A DNA stretch of 34,156 bases from a virus, in IMG/VR virus record IMGVR_UViG_3300031951_000671, positions 1-34,156 of that record. The stretch is one strand, 5' to 3'. The position numbers were made by a program, and so were the translations under genes. Position 1 is the stretch's first letter. Every line of letters starts with the position of its first letter. Shown in pieces: positions 22,649 to 34,156 of this stretch. The notes under the pieces were generated by a model. That model did not search any database. It was not told where the DNA came from and saw only the letters and a list, made by a program, of their open reading frames with translations.

Positions 22649-24001
22649 TTAGAATGATGGTGCTGCTAAACCAGTTCCGCTAATTACGGATGTTGCTGCA
22701 GGATAACGACCAGCAGAGAATGCTGAGTATCCATAAACAACTGACTTAACAGTGAGTGAGCCTGCACCAGTTGCATCAAATGTCAATGCGAATGGTGATC
22801 CAGCCTGCTCCCAAAGATGTAGTTCTGGTGCTGTTACGCAATAGATTTCATCTTCGTTTGTACCTGCACCTGCATCAGTAACAACATTAGCATCAGCAAT
22901 GATAGGTAGACCCATCAATGAGTAGCCAGAGTTACCGTAAGATGCTGAACCTGCACCAGTTGAGAATGCGTTCATTGGACCATTTGCTGTAGGAACAACA
23001 AGTGGACGCTTTGCATCATCAACAGCAGCAAGCAAGAATGCCAAGCGGCGTGGGTGCATGATCCAGTGTGTAGGATTCATGAATACGCCAGTTTGGATCT
23101 TCTGGTAAGCATCTGCCAACTTTGGATATAGTTCTGCAACTGTTGGTGAAGCATCTGTATATGTTACAGAGTTAACGCCAGAGGTGTTGCGGATACCACG
23201 AATTTGTCCTGATGCTCCAGAACCATTGAGGATCTGGTTGTCAAGAGTGGTGTGCCATGAACGGATTAGGTCCTGTACGACGAATGCATCTACGCCAGTT
23301 CCACGCTCAATGACCTGCTTTGATAGATCTTGCTGACCTGCGATTGTACGCACATCAATAGTCAAGAGTGTATCATCGCTGTCTGTTTCAGAAACAGCAG
23401 AGTTCTCAGAAGCCTGAACTGCAGTGCTTGTGCCTGTAGTCATGCGAGAGATATTTAGTGTCATACCTGCATTTGGCAACACATGCTTGTTGGTTGCGAA
23501 ATCAGCAGTTGGACGACCTGCACGAGCAAATGGTGCTGCGAGATCAACGAGGTATTGTGGGATTACAAGACCTGCAAAGTTACCTGTTGCAACATCACGA
23601 CGCTCAACTTCGTTTTCACGAGCATGGCGAGCAAGACGATCTTGTGCGCCAAAGTCATTACGATACTGAGCATTGAATGCGTCAGCAATGAATGAGTTTC
23701 CTGAATTCTCAGTGTATGTGCGTGGTTCGCTTACAATCTTTGTTGTAGCGGTTGTCTTTGGCATAGCAACATCTGCTACTGCTGCACGAACTTCTGCAAC
23801 CTTAGCATCAGCATCTGCTTGTGCCTTGAACTTGTCAATCTTTGAATCAAGTGAGCGTGATTCCTCAACAAGGGCATCTACCTTTGCTGACTCATCATTT
23901 GTAAGGTCTGTGCGGTTCTCTGCTGCTACTGCTTCAAGAACTGCATCCATTTCTGCCTTAACTGCTTCACGGCGTTCAATCAATTTGTCTAAATAAGACA
24001 T
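22649..24001 (-). CDS. Major capsid protein, HK97 fold
   Basis: 450-residue protein that forms the head. The first 70-110 residues are a Lys/Glu/Ala-rich coiled coil (LDKLIERREAVKAEMDAVLE), the delta or scaffold domain normally removed by the prohead protease. Then comes the HK97 core: VIPQYLVDLAAPFARAGRP, the DTLLTIDVRTIAGQQDLSKQ region, WHTTLDNQILNGSGASGQIRGI, MNPTHWIMHPRRLAFLLAA and the end with LMGLPIIADANV. It follows the protease in usual order and is followed by a terminator. Confidence 0.93.
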   Translation of the reverse strand: MSYLDKLIERREAVKAEMDAVLEAVAAENRTDLTNDESAKVDALVEESRSLDSKIDKFKAQADADAKVAEVRAAVADVAMPKTTATTKIVSEPRTYTENSGNSFIADAFNAQYRNDFGAQDRLARHARENEVERRDVATGNFAGLVIPQYLVDLAAPFARAGRPTADFATNKHVLPNAGMTLNISRMTTGTSTAVQASENSAVSETDSDDTLLTIDVRTIAGQQDLSKQVIERGTGVDAFVVQDLIRSWHTTLDNQILNGSGASGQIRGIRNTSGVNSVTYTDASPTVAELYPKLADAYQKIQTGVFMNPTHWIMHPRRLAFLLAAVDDAKRPLVVPTANGPMNAFSTGAGSASYGNSGYSLMGLPIIADANVVTDAGAGTNEDEIYCVTAPELHLWEQAGSPFALTFDATGAGSLTVKSVVYGYSAFSAGRYPAATSVISGTGLAAPSF

Positions 24002-24115
24002 TGTTTGTTCTCCTTATGTGAGTTATTTAAGTTATTTGAGGTGGTGGCGATGGATTTCACGACGCTTACAGGGTGTGATTTTCGCTCCGACTTCGCCTAT
24101 TATTTCTAATAGGAA

Positions 24116-25489
24116 TTATATTGTGTTGCGCTTTGCTTGTGCCAATCTTAGAGACATTCCTCTAATTGGTACATTTAATTGTGTAGAAGGAATTTCTCCA
24201 ATTACCTTAGAACCTTCTCCAGGTGTATCTGTAATTAATTGAGTAATTGCAGACTCTTCTAATTCATCATCTTCTACATCTGTGTATGGAGAGTTTTCTT
24301 CTTCTTCTGACTCTACTCCGTTATTTCCAAGTAGTGTACCCATGACTTCTACAGCCTTCATGATGTATTCATGACCTTCTGTTAAGTCTCCAAAGATGCT
24401 CTCTAATACTAATAGTGAATCACCACTTACTTCTCTGCCCTCTTTAATTTGAGCAATAGCCTTCTTTAGGGCTTCTCTTGCTTCTACAGAAGTTGCTGGG
24501 TATGCAGGATATGTGACGATTGATACATCTCCGTCAGCCAGAGATACCTCAGTAAGTGTTCTTTGAGTACGGTCCTCATTCCACTTCTGACGAATAACTC
24601 TAAAGGCAAAGGACATTTGATCAACATCTCCACGAGCAACGAGTGTATGTAAGTCTCTTGCTTCTTGGGTGTCTGCTAATTCTGCCTCAAAATAAAGACC
24701 TCTTTCGTCTTCATATAATTTCATTGTGCCATTCTTGGTTCTGGCTAATGGCAAGCCCTCATGATTAATCAATAAGCGAACATCTGGTGTCTCTGTTAGA
24801 GTCTTTCTAAAGGCACCTGCTGCTATTGTTTCAATGAATGGTAGTGGCAAGGATGGCTCATTGAATACCGCAGCATAGCCTGCCATACGCAGTTTACCGT
24901 CTTCTGCCCTTGTTTCTATGTCCCTCACCACGAAGGTACGGCGTTCTGTCTTTTTCATTTTGCTCCTTGTCTTACTTTCTTCATTATTTAAGGAATCTAT
25001 TTGGCGTTGTGCCCAGTTTTGAGCAGCATCATCAAAGTTTGAATTTCCGCCCCAAAGTAACCAAGCAACTAATCCTGGACCTGGATACTGTGAATCTGAA
25101 GGATCACTGTTCTTAGGTGCCTGACCGTCTGCTTTGTGTCTGGCGAACCATGGTGCCATCTTTCTGACTTTGTTCTCAGAAATACGACCTGCTGCCATTT
25201 CTCTTGCTTCTCTCTTGGTAGCATCAGTAAGTCCGTCGCCACCAAAACCTTCTGCTAAATAATCCAATCCCTTTTGAGCATTTCTTCTAATAAATTGTGG
25301 GACTGTTCCTACTTCTCTAACCTCTCCAAGAGGTTCCATATCTTCTGCTATAGATATTGCTACCATTTGATCAATAGCATCTTGTTTATTATCATGGCAT
25401 TTAAGAGTAGTATATGAGCCATCAGACTCTTCTTTAACTACCGCCCAATTTTCACAATCGCTCTGTTCAGAAGATATTCCGTAAGGCAT
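24116..25489 (-). CDS. Prohead protease with extra amino-terminal domains
   Basis: 457-residue protein. Residues 1-50 carry a short WAVVKEE...KCHDNKQDAIDQM module. Residues 60-165 carry the module RKMAPWFARHKAD ... GPGLVAWLLWGGNS, known from phage head proteins. The protease proper begins near residue 178 (KKTERRTFVVRDIE), with YAAVFNEPSLPLPFIETIAAGAF, LLINHEGLPLARTKNGT (the His near 242), and SLADGDVSIVTYPAY for the Ser region. It is the serine protease that matures HK97-type capsids. An in-frame ATG at 24958 with AAGGAG four bases upstream could give a separate 280-residue protease. Starts in TAATG overlap with the portal gene. Confidence 0.85.
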   Translation of the reverse strand: MPYGISSEQSDCENWAVVKEESDGSYTTLKCHDNKQDAIDQMVAISIAEDMEPLGEVREVGTVPQFIRRNAQKGLDYLAEGFGGDGLTDATKREAREMAAGRISENKVRKMAPWFARHKADGQAPKNSDPSDSQYPGPGLVAWLLWGGNSNFDDAAQNWAQRQIDSLNNEESKTRSKMKKTERRTFVVRDIETRAEDGKLRMAGYAAVFNEPSLPLPFIETIAAGAFRKTLTETPDVRLLINHEGLPLARTKNGTMKLYEDERGLYFEAELADTQEARDLHTLVARGDVDQMSFAFRVIRQKWNEDRTQRTLTEVSLADGDVSIVTYPAYPATSVEAREALKKAIAQIKEGREVSGDSLLVLESIFGDLTEGHEYIMKAVEVMGTLLGNNGVESEEEENSPYTDVEDDELEESAITQLITDTPGEGSKVIGEIPSTQLNVPIRGMSLRLAQAKRNTI

Positions 25490-26892
25490 TAGTTTTTTAC
25501 CTCATCGCTATAAACAGCATCAGGATTCTCTGGATTAATTAATGCTACCTGCTGTAACTGAGCAGAAGCAAGACCAGTGTGACCAATCTCTTCCATGCCC
25601 AAAGTCTTAGCAACATCATCAGGGTTATATCCAGCCTGTACGAGAATAGAAGCAATTTCAGCCTTCATCTTATCTCCAACAAGTGGTGCCTGTGCTGCAT
25701 CAATATTCTGTAGAGGAAGTCTGTATTGATCTCCAGATTCTCCAAGTGGAGATAGATCTTCGTATGAACGAACATCATTTAGGCTTAGGAAGCCTTCTCT
25801 TAGACCCTTTGTGTAGGCATCAAATCTTTCAATTGTGGTACCACGAAGAAGGGCATCTAAATTAAATCTAACAAATCCATCTGCTTCAGGAAGCAATGGT
25901 GATAGTGCTTGTTCCAAACGCTCTAATAGTGGGCGTAGAGAATGCTGTACAAATGAAAGGTTCTGTGCTTCAACAGACGCATAAGACATAGCACCATTTA
26001 CTGGATGACCCAAGAGACTTAGAGGGACTCTAAAAATTCTTGCGATATCTTCCACATTGAATTTTCTGCTTTCAATTAATTGTGCGTCTGCAGCGTTTAG
26101 TGATAGAGGCTTAAATGCTGCTCCACCTGAAAGAACTGCTGTTGATCCAGACATATAAGGACCACCATGGTTTTGATTCCATTGACGCTTGATATCTGCA
26201 GCCTGCTCATCTGTCAATTCACCTGCTACTTCAATAACACCTGCAGGATTTGCGGCATTACCAAAATATGAAGAAGCATAGGTATCAGAAGCCATAGATA
26301 TTCCTACAGACATTCTACATGCACCAATAGGTGATAGTCCATAATGGCTTCCAGGAAGTTTCATCATTGGAATATGAACCATCTCATTTTTAGTCAAAAT
26401 ACGAGTAAAATTATTTAGTTCATCTCTTAGTTTATATACAAGAGGTTCTCCTGGAGCCAATCTTTCTATCTTTACATCATTAGGATTAATACAATATAGT
26501 TCAACTACCTCGCCAGAATCATCTCTAACAGTTAGGATATATGCATTTCCATGTAGGTGTAGGGATGTAATTATTTGCTCAATAAACTCTAATCTTGTTG
26601 ATTCTGGATTAGGCTTATTTATCCATTCAGGCTGACTTCCGTATACCGCCGAATAAGAGATACGATTGCGACCTCTGCGTACATATGCACCCATTGGTAG
26701 CGAAGCAACAGTGTCACCTAATAGCCTTACGCATGAATAAACTGTAGAAATACGAAGAGCAGAGTCTGCATCTACATAAACACCAGCATTAGCAACACCA
26801 TAGAGTGGACGAGGTGGAATTAGAGGCTCAATGTACTGGTTATTGCCTTGTCGCTGTTCACCAGATGCTTTTAATCTTTTAGATAGACTCAT
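25489..26892 (-). CDS. Portal protein, HK97 family
   Basis: 467-residue portal, the ring through which DNA is packed. Signature segments: ALRISTVYSCVRLLGDTVASLP near 45-66, LHLHGNAYILTVRD, the NEMVHIPMMKLPGSHYGLSPI loop, and FNVEDIARIFRVPLSLLGHP followed by NLSFVQHSLRPLLERLEQAL. The length is normal for the family. It precedes the protease and capsid genes, the classic HK97 order. A fibre gene lies on its other side, between it and the terminase. Confidence 0.92.
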   Translation of the reverse strand: MSLSKRLKASGEQRQGNNQYIEPLIPPRPLYGVANAGVYVDADSALRISTVYSCVRLLGDTVASLPMGAYVRRGRNRISYSAVYGSQPEWINKPNPESTRLEFIEQIITSLHLHGNAYILTVRDDSGEVVELYCINPNDVKIERLAPGEPLVYKLRDELNNFTRILTKNEMVHIPMMKLPGSHYGLSPIGACRMSVGISMASDTYASSYFGNAANPAGVIEVAGELTDEQAADIKRQWNQNHGGPYMSGSTAVLSGGAAFKPLSLNAADAQLIESRKFNVEDIARIFRVPLSLLGHPVNGAMSYASVEAQNLSFVQHSLRPLLERLEQALSPLLPEADGFVRFNLDALLRGTTIERFDAYTKGLREGFLSLNDVRSYEDLSPLGESGDQYRLPLQNIDAAQAPLVGDKMKAEIASILVQAGYNPDDVAKTLGMEEIGHTGLASAQLQQVALINPENPDAVYSDEVKN

Positions 26893-26907
26893 ATTAACCT
26901 ATTCTCC

Positions 26908-30745
<3,838 letters not shown>

Positions 30746-30753
<8 letters not shown>

Positions 30754-31099
30754 TCGCCGTCACCTGTGCCCTTACTGTCATTTGTCCTTGAATTAATCTT
30801 TGAATATTTGAACCGCTTGTGAGTTCCAAATCATAAACATATAAACCTGGCTGAATTGATTCCATTTGAGTTGCAGTAGCCATTAGGTTAATTGTACCAG
30901 TTAATGGAGTTATTGTTATTCCGCCATTACTTGTGGATAGAGTTAAAACAGCAGCAGAATCAAACTTGCTGCGTAGTTGCATACGAGCAGTATAGCCAGT
31001 CAATACGATAGGGTTGCCGTTATAATCAGTGTAAACAATACTGAGTGTCCATGTAGCCCCTTGATCCATGACGCCATTATAGATGCCTGCTGTCGCCAC
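30746..31099 (-). CDS. Baseplate upper protein-like small structural protein
   Basis: 117-residue protein with a GTG start, three bases after the small membrane gene. The pattern [20 protein letters not shown][12 protein letters not shown] and the end GLYVYDLEL[16 protein letters not shown] is a common beta-rich phage protein seen beside tail fibre genes, similar to the amino-terminal domain of BppU-type baseplate proteins. It likely attaches the fibre encoded next. The two genes overlap by eight bases. Confidence 0.65.
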
Positions 31100-31101
31100 T
31101 A

Positions 31102-31245
31102 CTACTCCTTCTCATTTATATATACTAAAAAAGTGCCTAATGCTATAAAAGCAAGAGGCATTGAAATTAAAAAAAGTCCATAAGTTGCAAGACCTACACC
31201 CGCTATTTCTGTCAATAGTGACCAGTCTATCTTGAATTTCTTCAT
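31102..31245 (-). CDS. Tiny membrane protein
   Basis: 47 residues from the ATG at 31245 (an ATG at 31248 is directly adjacent to the ribosome binding site and less likely). It has a basic start and two short hydrophobic stretches (about 11-29 and 30-41). AAGGAG lies four bases upstream. The next gene starts two bases after the stop with a GTG preceded by GGAG. Function unknown. Confidence 0.6.
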   Translation of the reverse strand: MKKFKIDWSLLTEIAGVGLATYGLFLISMPLAFIALGTFLVYINEKE

Positions 31246-31253
31246 CATTCTCC

Positions 31254-32759
31254 TTATACGAAGTGTATTCTTGGCGTGATTGGCTTTTGTTTAGGTGCTG
31301 TTGCCCTATCATAACCAAATATTGCTGCTACAGCAGCGTCAATCTTACGCTTATTTGTAGCCTTTGCTACCATCAGACCTCTTGAGGAAGTCTTAGTAAC
31401 TGTGTTTGCTATATGTCTGGCAAGTCTTGGATCACCATCATGAGTAAATGATTGATTCATAATTGCCTCGTAAAATTTCTGTGTTGCTGGAACCATACGC
31501 TCTGCAGAGTTTGGATAAGATACGATAGGCATACCTTGTTCCTCAAGAATCATAAATGTTCTGGCCCATCTTGCTGGATCAAAGCAAATTTCAAGAGTGT
31601 TAGTATCTTTATCTCTATAAGCGTCAATAATTGTCTTCTCTACCTCTGCAATTGGTACAGTCCACATAGGATCTGGATCTACTTCAGGTATCTCCCATAG
31701 TCCTACTATCTTTAGATGAGGCTTTTCACCACCTAAGTACCATCCAATTATAGCAGTTGCATCGTTAGAAAAAGACCCATCAAATGCCAGAACAACATCT
31801 TCACCTTTAATCGCCCCACGATTCTTAAGTTCTAATGCGTCCCAGGCATCTGAGGGAATCCATGCTTGGCCTGTGCTTACCCACATATTGAGTCTTTTAG
31901 TTTTAAACTCATTTTCTGGAGTAAGTAACACAGCAGATTGCATATCCTCTTCAGATAAAATATCTCCAAAAGAAGGATTTGCTAAGTGCCAATTCTCAGG
32001 ATCCTTGTAATTCAATTTATCATTGCCTTGCCACCATGCAAAAAAGAAGGAAGGATCTTCAACTTCACCTTTTGCTATTTGTATTCCACGATTATACATA
32101 TCGTAGCAAACAGAATCTTTACCATTTGAATCATATTTTGAACCAGCAGTAGTAATTGCTACAAGCATTGGTTCTTCACGAGCACCCATAGATAGAGATA
32201 AAACATCATATAGTTCTCTATTTGGTTGTGCATGTAACTCATCAATTACAATAAATGTAGAGTTAAGACCTTCTTTTGTATATGCTTCAGAAGACAAAGC
32301 CCTATACACAGAACCAGTCAAAGGGTTATAAATTGTATTTTGATAAACCTCTAAAATGTCTTTTAACTCTGGTTCTAACTCAATCATCTTCTTTACTGTC
32401 TTAAAGATAATACGAGCCTGTTCTTTATCTGCCGCCGCAGAATAGATCTGACCACCATTAACACCCAAAACCAACTGCTCTAAAACAAGAGAAGCAATTA
32501 GGGCTGACTTTCCATTTTTACGAGCAATGCCAATTAAGGCACGACGATGTTTTAGAAGCCCATCTTCTCTTTCAGCATATAGATGCAGAAGAAGATCTTT
32601 TTGCCAGGGCCTAAGAAGGAACTTATCGCCAGTCTTACCAGCAATAGAGTCTTCCGTTAAATGGCAGAGAGTCTCAATAAAGTCTATGACTTCATAACCA
32701 CGAGTGTTGCCTAACTCAGTTTCTGAAACAGGTGAAAGATATGTAGGTGGCCACGCCAT
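31254..32759 (-). CDS. Terminase large subunit
   Basis: 501-residue packaging motor. The ATPase part has the PWQKDLLLHLYA adenine segment near 51-62, an unusual Walker A IGIARKNGKSALIA at 76-88, and Walker B FIVIDELHA at 169-177 with Asp173 and Glu174. The nuclease half has VVLAFDGSFSNDATAI near 300 and the FDPARWAR segment, and the DAAVAA end. The length is normal. It makes the genome-length cuts and packs DNA into the prohead. The S1-domain gene lies directly before it with one base between. Confidence 0.93.
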   Translation of the reverse strand: MAWPPTYLSPVSETELGNTRGYEVIDFIETLCHLTEDSIAGKTGDKFLLRPWQKDLLLHLYAEREDGLLKHRRALIGIARKNGKSALIASLVLEQLVLGVNGGQIYSAAADKEQARIIFKTVKKMIELEPELKDILEVYQNTIYNPLTGSVYRALSSEAYTKEGLNSTFIVIDELHAQPNRELYDVLSLSMGAREEPMLVAITTAGSKYDSNGKDSVCYDMYNRGIQIAKGEVEDPSFFFAWWQGNDKLNYKDPENWHLANPSFGDILSEEDMQSAVLLTPENEFKTKRLNMWVSTGQAWIPSDAWDALELKNRGAIKGEDVVLAFDGSFSNDATAIIGWYLGGEKPHLKIVGLWEIPEVDPDPMWTVPIAEVEKTIIDAYRDKDTNTLEICFDPARWARTFMILEEQGMPIVSYPNSAERMVPATQKFYEAIMNQSFTHDGDPRLARHIANTVTKTSSRGLMVAKATNKRKIDAAVAAIFGYDRATAPKQKPITPRIHFV

Positions 32760-32760
32760 G

Positions 32761-33561
32761 CTAACCTCTAAGTGCTAACGACAGCCTGCTCTTTTCAAAG
32801 TCAATCTCTATGATTTCTACTTCTACTTCATGACCAACAGTAAATTGATCAGGTGTAAATTCAGCCATCTTGGATTTATGTACCAGGCCAGCAAGTAGAC
32901 CTATCTCAACAAAGACTCCATATTCAGTAATACCTGAAACTAAGCCCTTATGGATTTGACCTACTGTTAATTTGGCAAATTCTATTTGCTTATCTTCTTT
33001 TTGCATTTGCTCAATAAGAGTGCGGCGATTTAGAACTATACTTCCCTTAGCCCTATCAATTGAATTGATAATAAATTCGGCCTCATGGCCTACATATGGA
33101 GTAAAGTCTGTAACCCTATTTACATCAACTAAGGATCCTGGAAGGAAGGCCTTTAGGCCAATGTCCACCATTAATCCACCTTTAACAACTTTAGTCACTT
33201 TGCCAATAACAGGAATAGACAATTCAAATCTATTCTGCATATCATTCCAAATGGCTTCTGTCTCACCTTGTTTTAGAGACAATATGTATTGGCCTTCATC
33301 AGTCTTATTTATGACTATGCCTTCTACTACCTGCCCAATTTGGACTACTTCATTAATCTCTACATTCTTGCGATTGGTCAATTCATGCTTTGGCACAAAT
33401 GCCTCGCTCTTGTCACCAATATCTACTAAGACGCCATCACGATCAATTTGGACAATAGTCCCAGACACTGGTTGCCCATGTCCAAAATATTTCATGGATG
33501 CGTCAATGGCAGCCATAAAGTCTTCTGCTGTTCCTATGTCGTTAATTGCTATTTGATTCAT
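32761..33561 (-). CDS. S1-domain RNA-binding protein (ribosomal protein S1-like)
   Basis: 266-residue protein made of three S1 domains (about 30-97, 113-180, 196-264). The first carries GTIVQIDRDGVLVDIGDKSEA. The second carries VTKVVKGGLMVDIGLKAFLP, with the SLVDVNRV stretch that follows. The third carries GITEYGVFVEIGLLAGLVHKS. The order and details match the start of actinobacterial ribosomal protein S1, which has four domains. It would bind mRNA or the 30S subunit and may favour phage messages or replace host S1. It lies between the two terminase genes, overlapping the small terminase by 20 bases. A packaging-related RNA role cannot be excluded. Confidence 0.85.
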   Translation of the reverse strand: MNQIAINDIGTAEDFMAAIDASMKYFGHGQPVSGTIVQIDRDGVLVDIGDKSEAFVPKHELTNRKNVEINEVVQIGQVVEGIVINKTDEGQYILSLKQGETEAIWNDMQNRFELSIPVIGKVTKVVKGGLMVDIGLKAFLPGSLVDVNRVTDFTPYVGHEAEFIINSIDRAKGSIVLNRRTLIEQMQKEDKQIEFAKLTVGQIHKGLVSGITEYGVFVEIGLLAGLVHKSKMAEFTPDQFTVGHEVEVEIIEIDFEKSRLSLALRG

Positions 33562-34072
33562 TTATTTGTTCAGCCCCTGTTTCTACGATTATCGTTTCAG
33601 CCTCAATTATATCATTGTTGGCTCTGGCACGATTAGCCCTTCTTTCCAAAAGTTTGTCAATAGAAGTTGCAGCCTTGACCTCTGCAACGCCCAAGCGTGA
33701 TCTCGCAATGGGATCAAAGCCAAGAGATGTTAACGCATCAGTGTAGGCTTTGTTAATTGCGACAAACGCTCTTCCATCGTTGCTCTCAAGGGTAGCCATA
33801 TATTTATTTCTGGCCGCTTCAGATGCATCAGCCAAGAAAGCAGCATTAGCAATTGCATCAATATCAGAAACAGGCGATAGCCAAGTTACGGCCATAGCCC
33901 AAGCCCTGTCCCAAAGTTTTTTACCTGCCTCGCCTAATTGCTCAGGGTAGGCTGGAATCTCACGAGCCATGGGTAAATGCGTAATATTATTCAAATCAGG
34001 CAAAGGTCTTTGGCCAGGATTTCCCAACAATCGTTTTAATTCGTTAGGTTTTGGTGGTCTTCCCGCAGTCAT
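33542..34072 (-). CDS. Terminase small subunit, P27 family
   Basis: 176-residue protein. The amino end TAGRPPKPNELKRLLGNPGQRPLP is the hallmark of P27-type small terminases. The middle helix group (LGEAGKKLWDRAWAMAVTWLS) and the end (GVAEVKAATSIDKLLERRAN) fit as well. It recognises the packaging start and loads the large subunit. Normally it is directly followed by the large terminase; here an S1 gene is inserted between. The short region to the right edge (34073-34156) is A+T-rich with GGAG before this gene and nothing else clear. Confidence 0.92.
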   Translation of the reverse strand: MTAGRPPKPNELKRLLGNPGQRPLPDLNNITHLPMAREIPAYPEQLGEAGKKLWDRAWAMAVTWLSPVSDIDAIANAAFLADASEAARNKYMATLESNDGRAFVAINKAYTDALTSLGFDPIARSRLGVAEVKAATSIDKLLERRANRARANNDIIEAETIIVETGAEQINESNSN

Positions 34073-34156
34073 ATTATTTTATTCTCCAATGTCCGATTTG
34101 CGTATTTTATTCTAAAATATCCTGATTCTGTAATTTCGCAGAGAAATACAGAACAG

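Noticed and set aside
24096-24113. Perfect 7-base hairpin (CCTATTA/TAATAGG) just after the protease stop
   Set aside because: No U-tract follows on the minus strand and the stem is A/T-rich. It may be an RNA processing site but does not qualify as a terminator.

Overview
The window is a stretch of a tailed-phage genome (siphovirus-like, HK97-type head). It is A+T-rich, and every gene I can support lies on the minus strand, so transcription runs from high to low coordinates. There is no integrase, repressor, DNA polymerase, tRNA gene or CRISPR array, so the replication genes are either outside the window or absent. The best host clue is the phage S1-domain protein at 32761-33561. Its first three domains read like the amino-terminal part of an actinobacterial ribosomal protein S1. 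Together with A+T richness, this suggests a phage of a low-GC aquatic actinobacterium (inference only).

Layout in the direction of transcription: (1) 34072-31102, packaging: small terminase, an S1-domain protein, large terminase, a tiny membrane protein. (2) 31099-26908, a small baseplate-like protein and a 1281-residue fibre combining collagen-like, beta-helix-like and YadA-head-like repeats, placed unusually before the portal. (3) 26892-22649, portal, prohead protease with an extra amino-terminal domain, major capsid protein, then a terminator. (4) 22528-14480, head-tail connectors, two paralogous tail-tube proteins, a tail assembly chaperone with a -1 frameshift site, neck protein, tape measure with internal repeats, tail hub and a tail-tip protein. 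(5) 14460-6905, a Pro/Ser/Ala-repeat protein with a cysteine-rich end, followed by a promoter and a long coupled run of enzymes: two 2-oxoglutarate/Fe(II) oxygenases, two O-fucosyltransferase-like enzymes, an SGNH hydrolase, a NodU-type carbamoyltransferase and a GDP-mannose 3,5-epimerase. (6) 6908-5375, lysis: two holin-like proteins, an M15 peptidase endolysin, and a membrane-anchored transglycosylase-like protein that seems to start at ATT. (7) 4790-102, small membrane and zinc-finger proteins, a GT4 glycosyltransferase, an endonuclease VII-like nuclease and an HNH nuclease.

Five sigma70-type promoter candidates and three good intrinsic terminators divide the strand. Four of the promoters share a TTGCAA-like -35 box, a 17-base spacer and a TAYAMT-like -10 box. 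Many genes overlap as ATGA or TAATG. These junctions reveal several genes of 25-52 codons that are easy to miss.

The most interesting hypothesis is that region 5 is a virion glycosylation system. The epimerase would make GDP-L-galactose, a 6-hydroxy analogue of GDP-fucose. The fucosyltransferase-like enzymes would place that sugar on Thr/Ser/Pro-rich phage proteins, namely the collagen-like fibre and the plant-AGP-like repeat protein. The oxygenases may hydroxylate side chains, and the carbamoyltransferase and SGNH enzyme may decorate the glycan. The enzyme family calls come from motifs. The pathway itself is inference.
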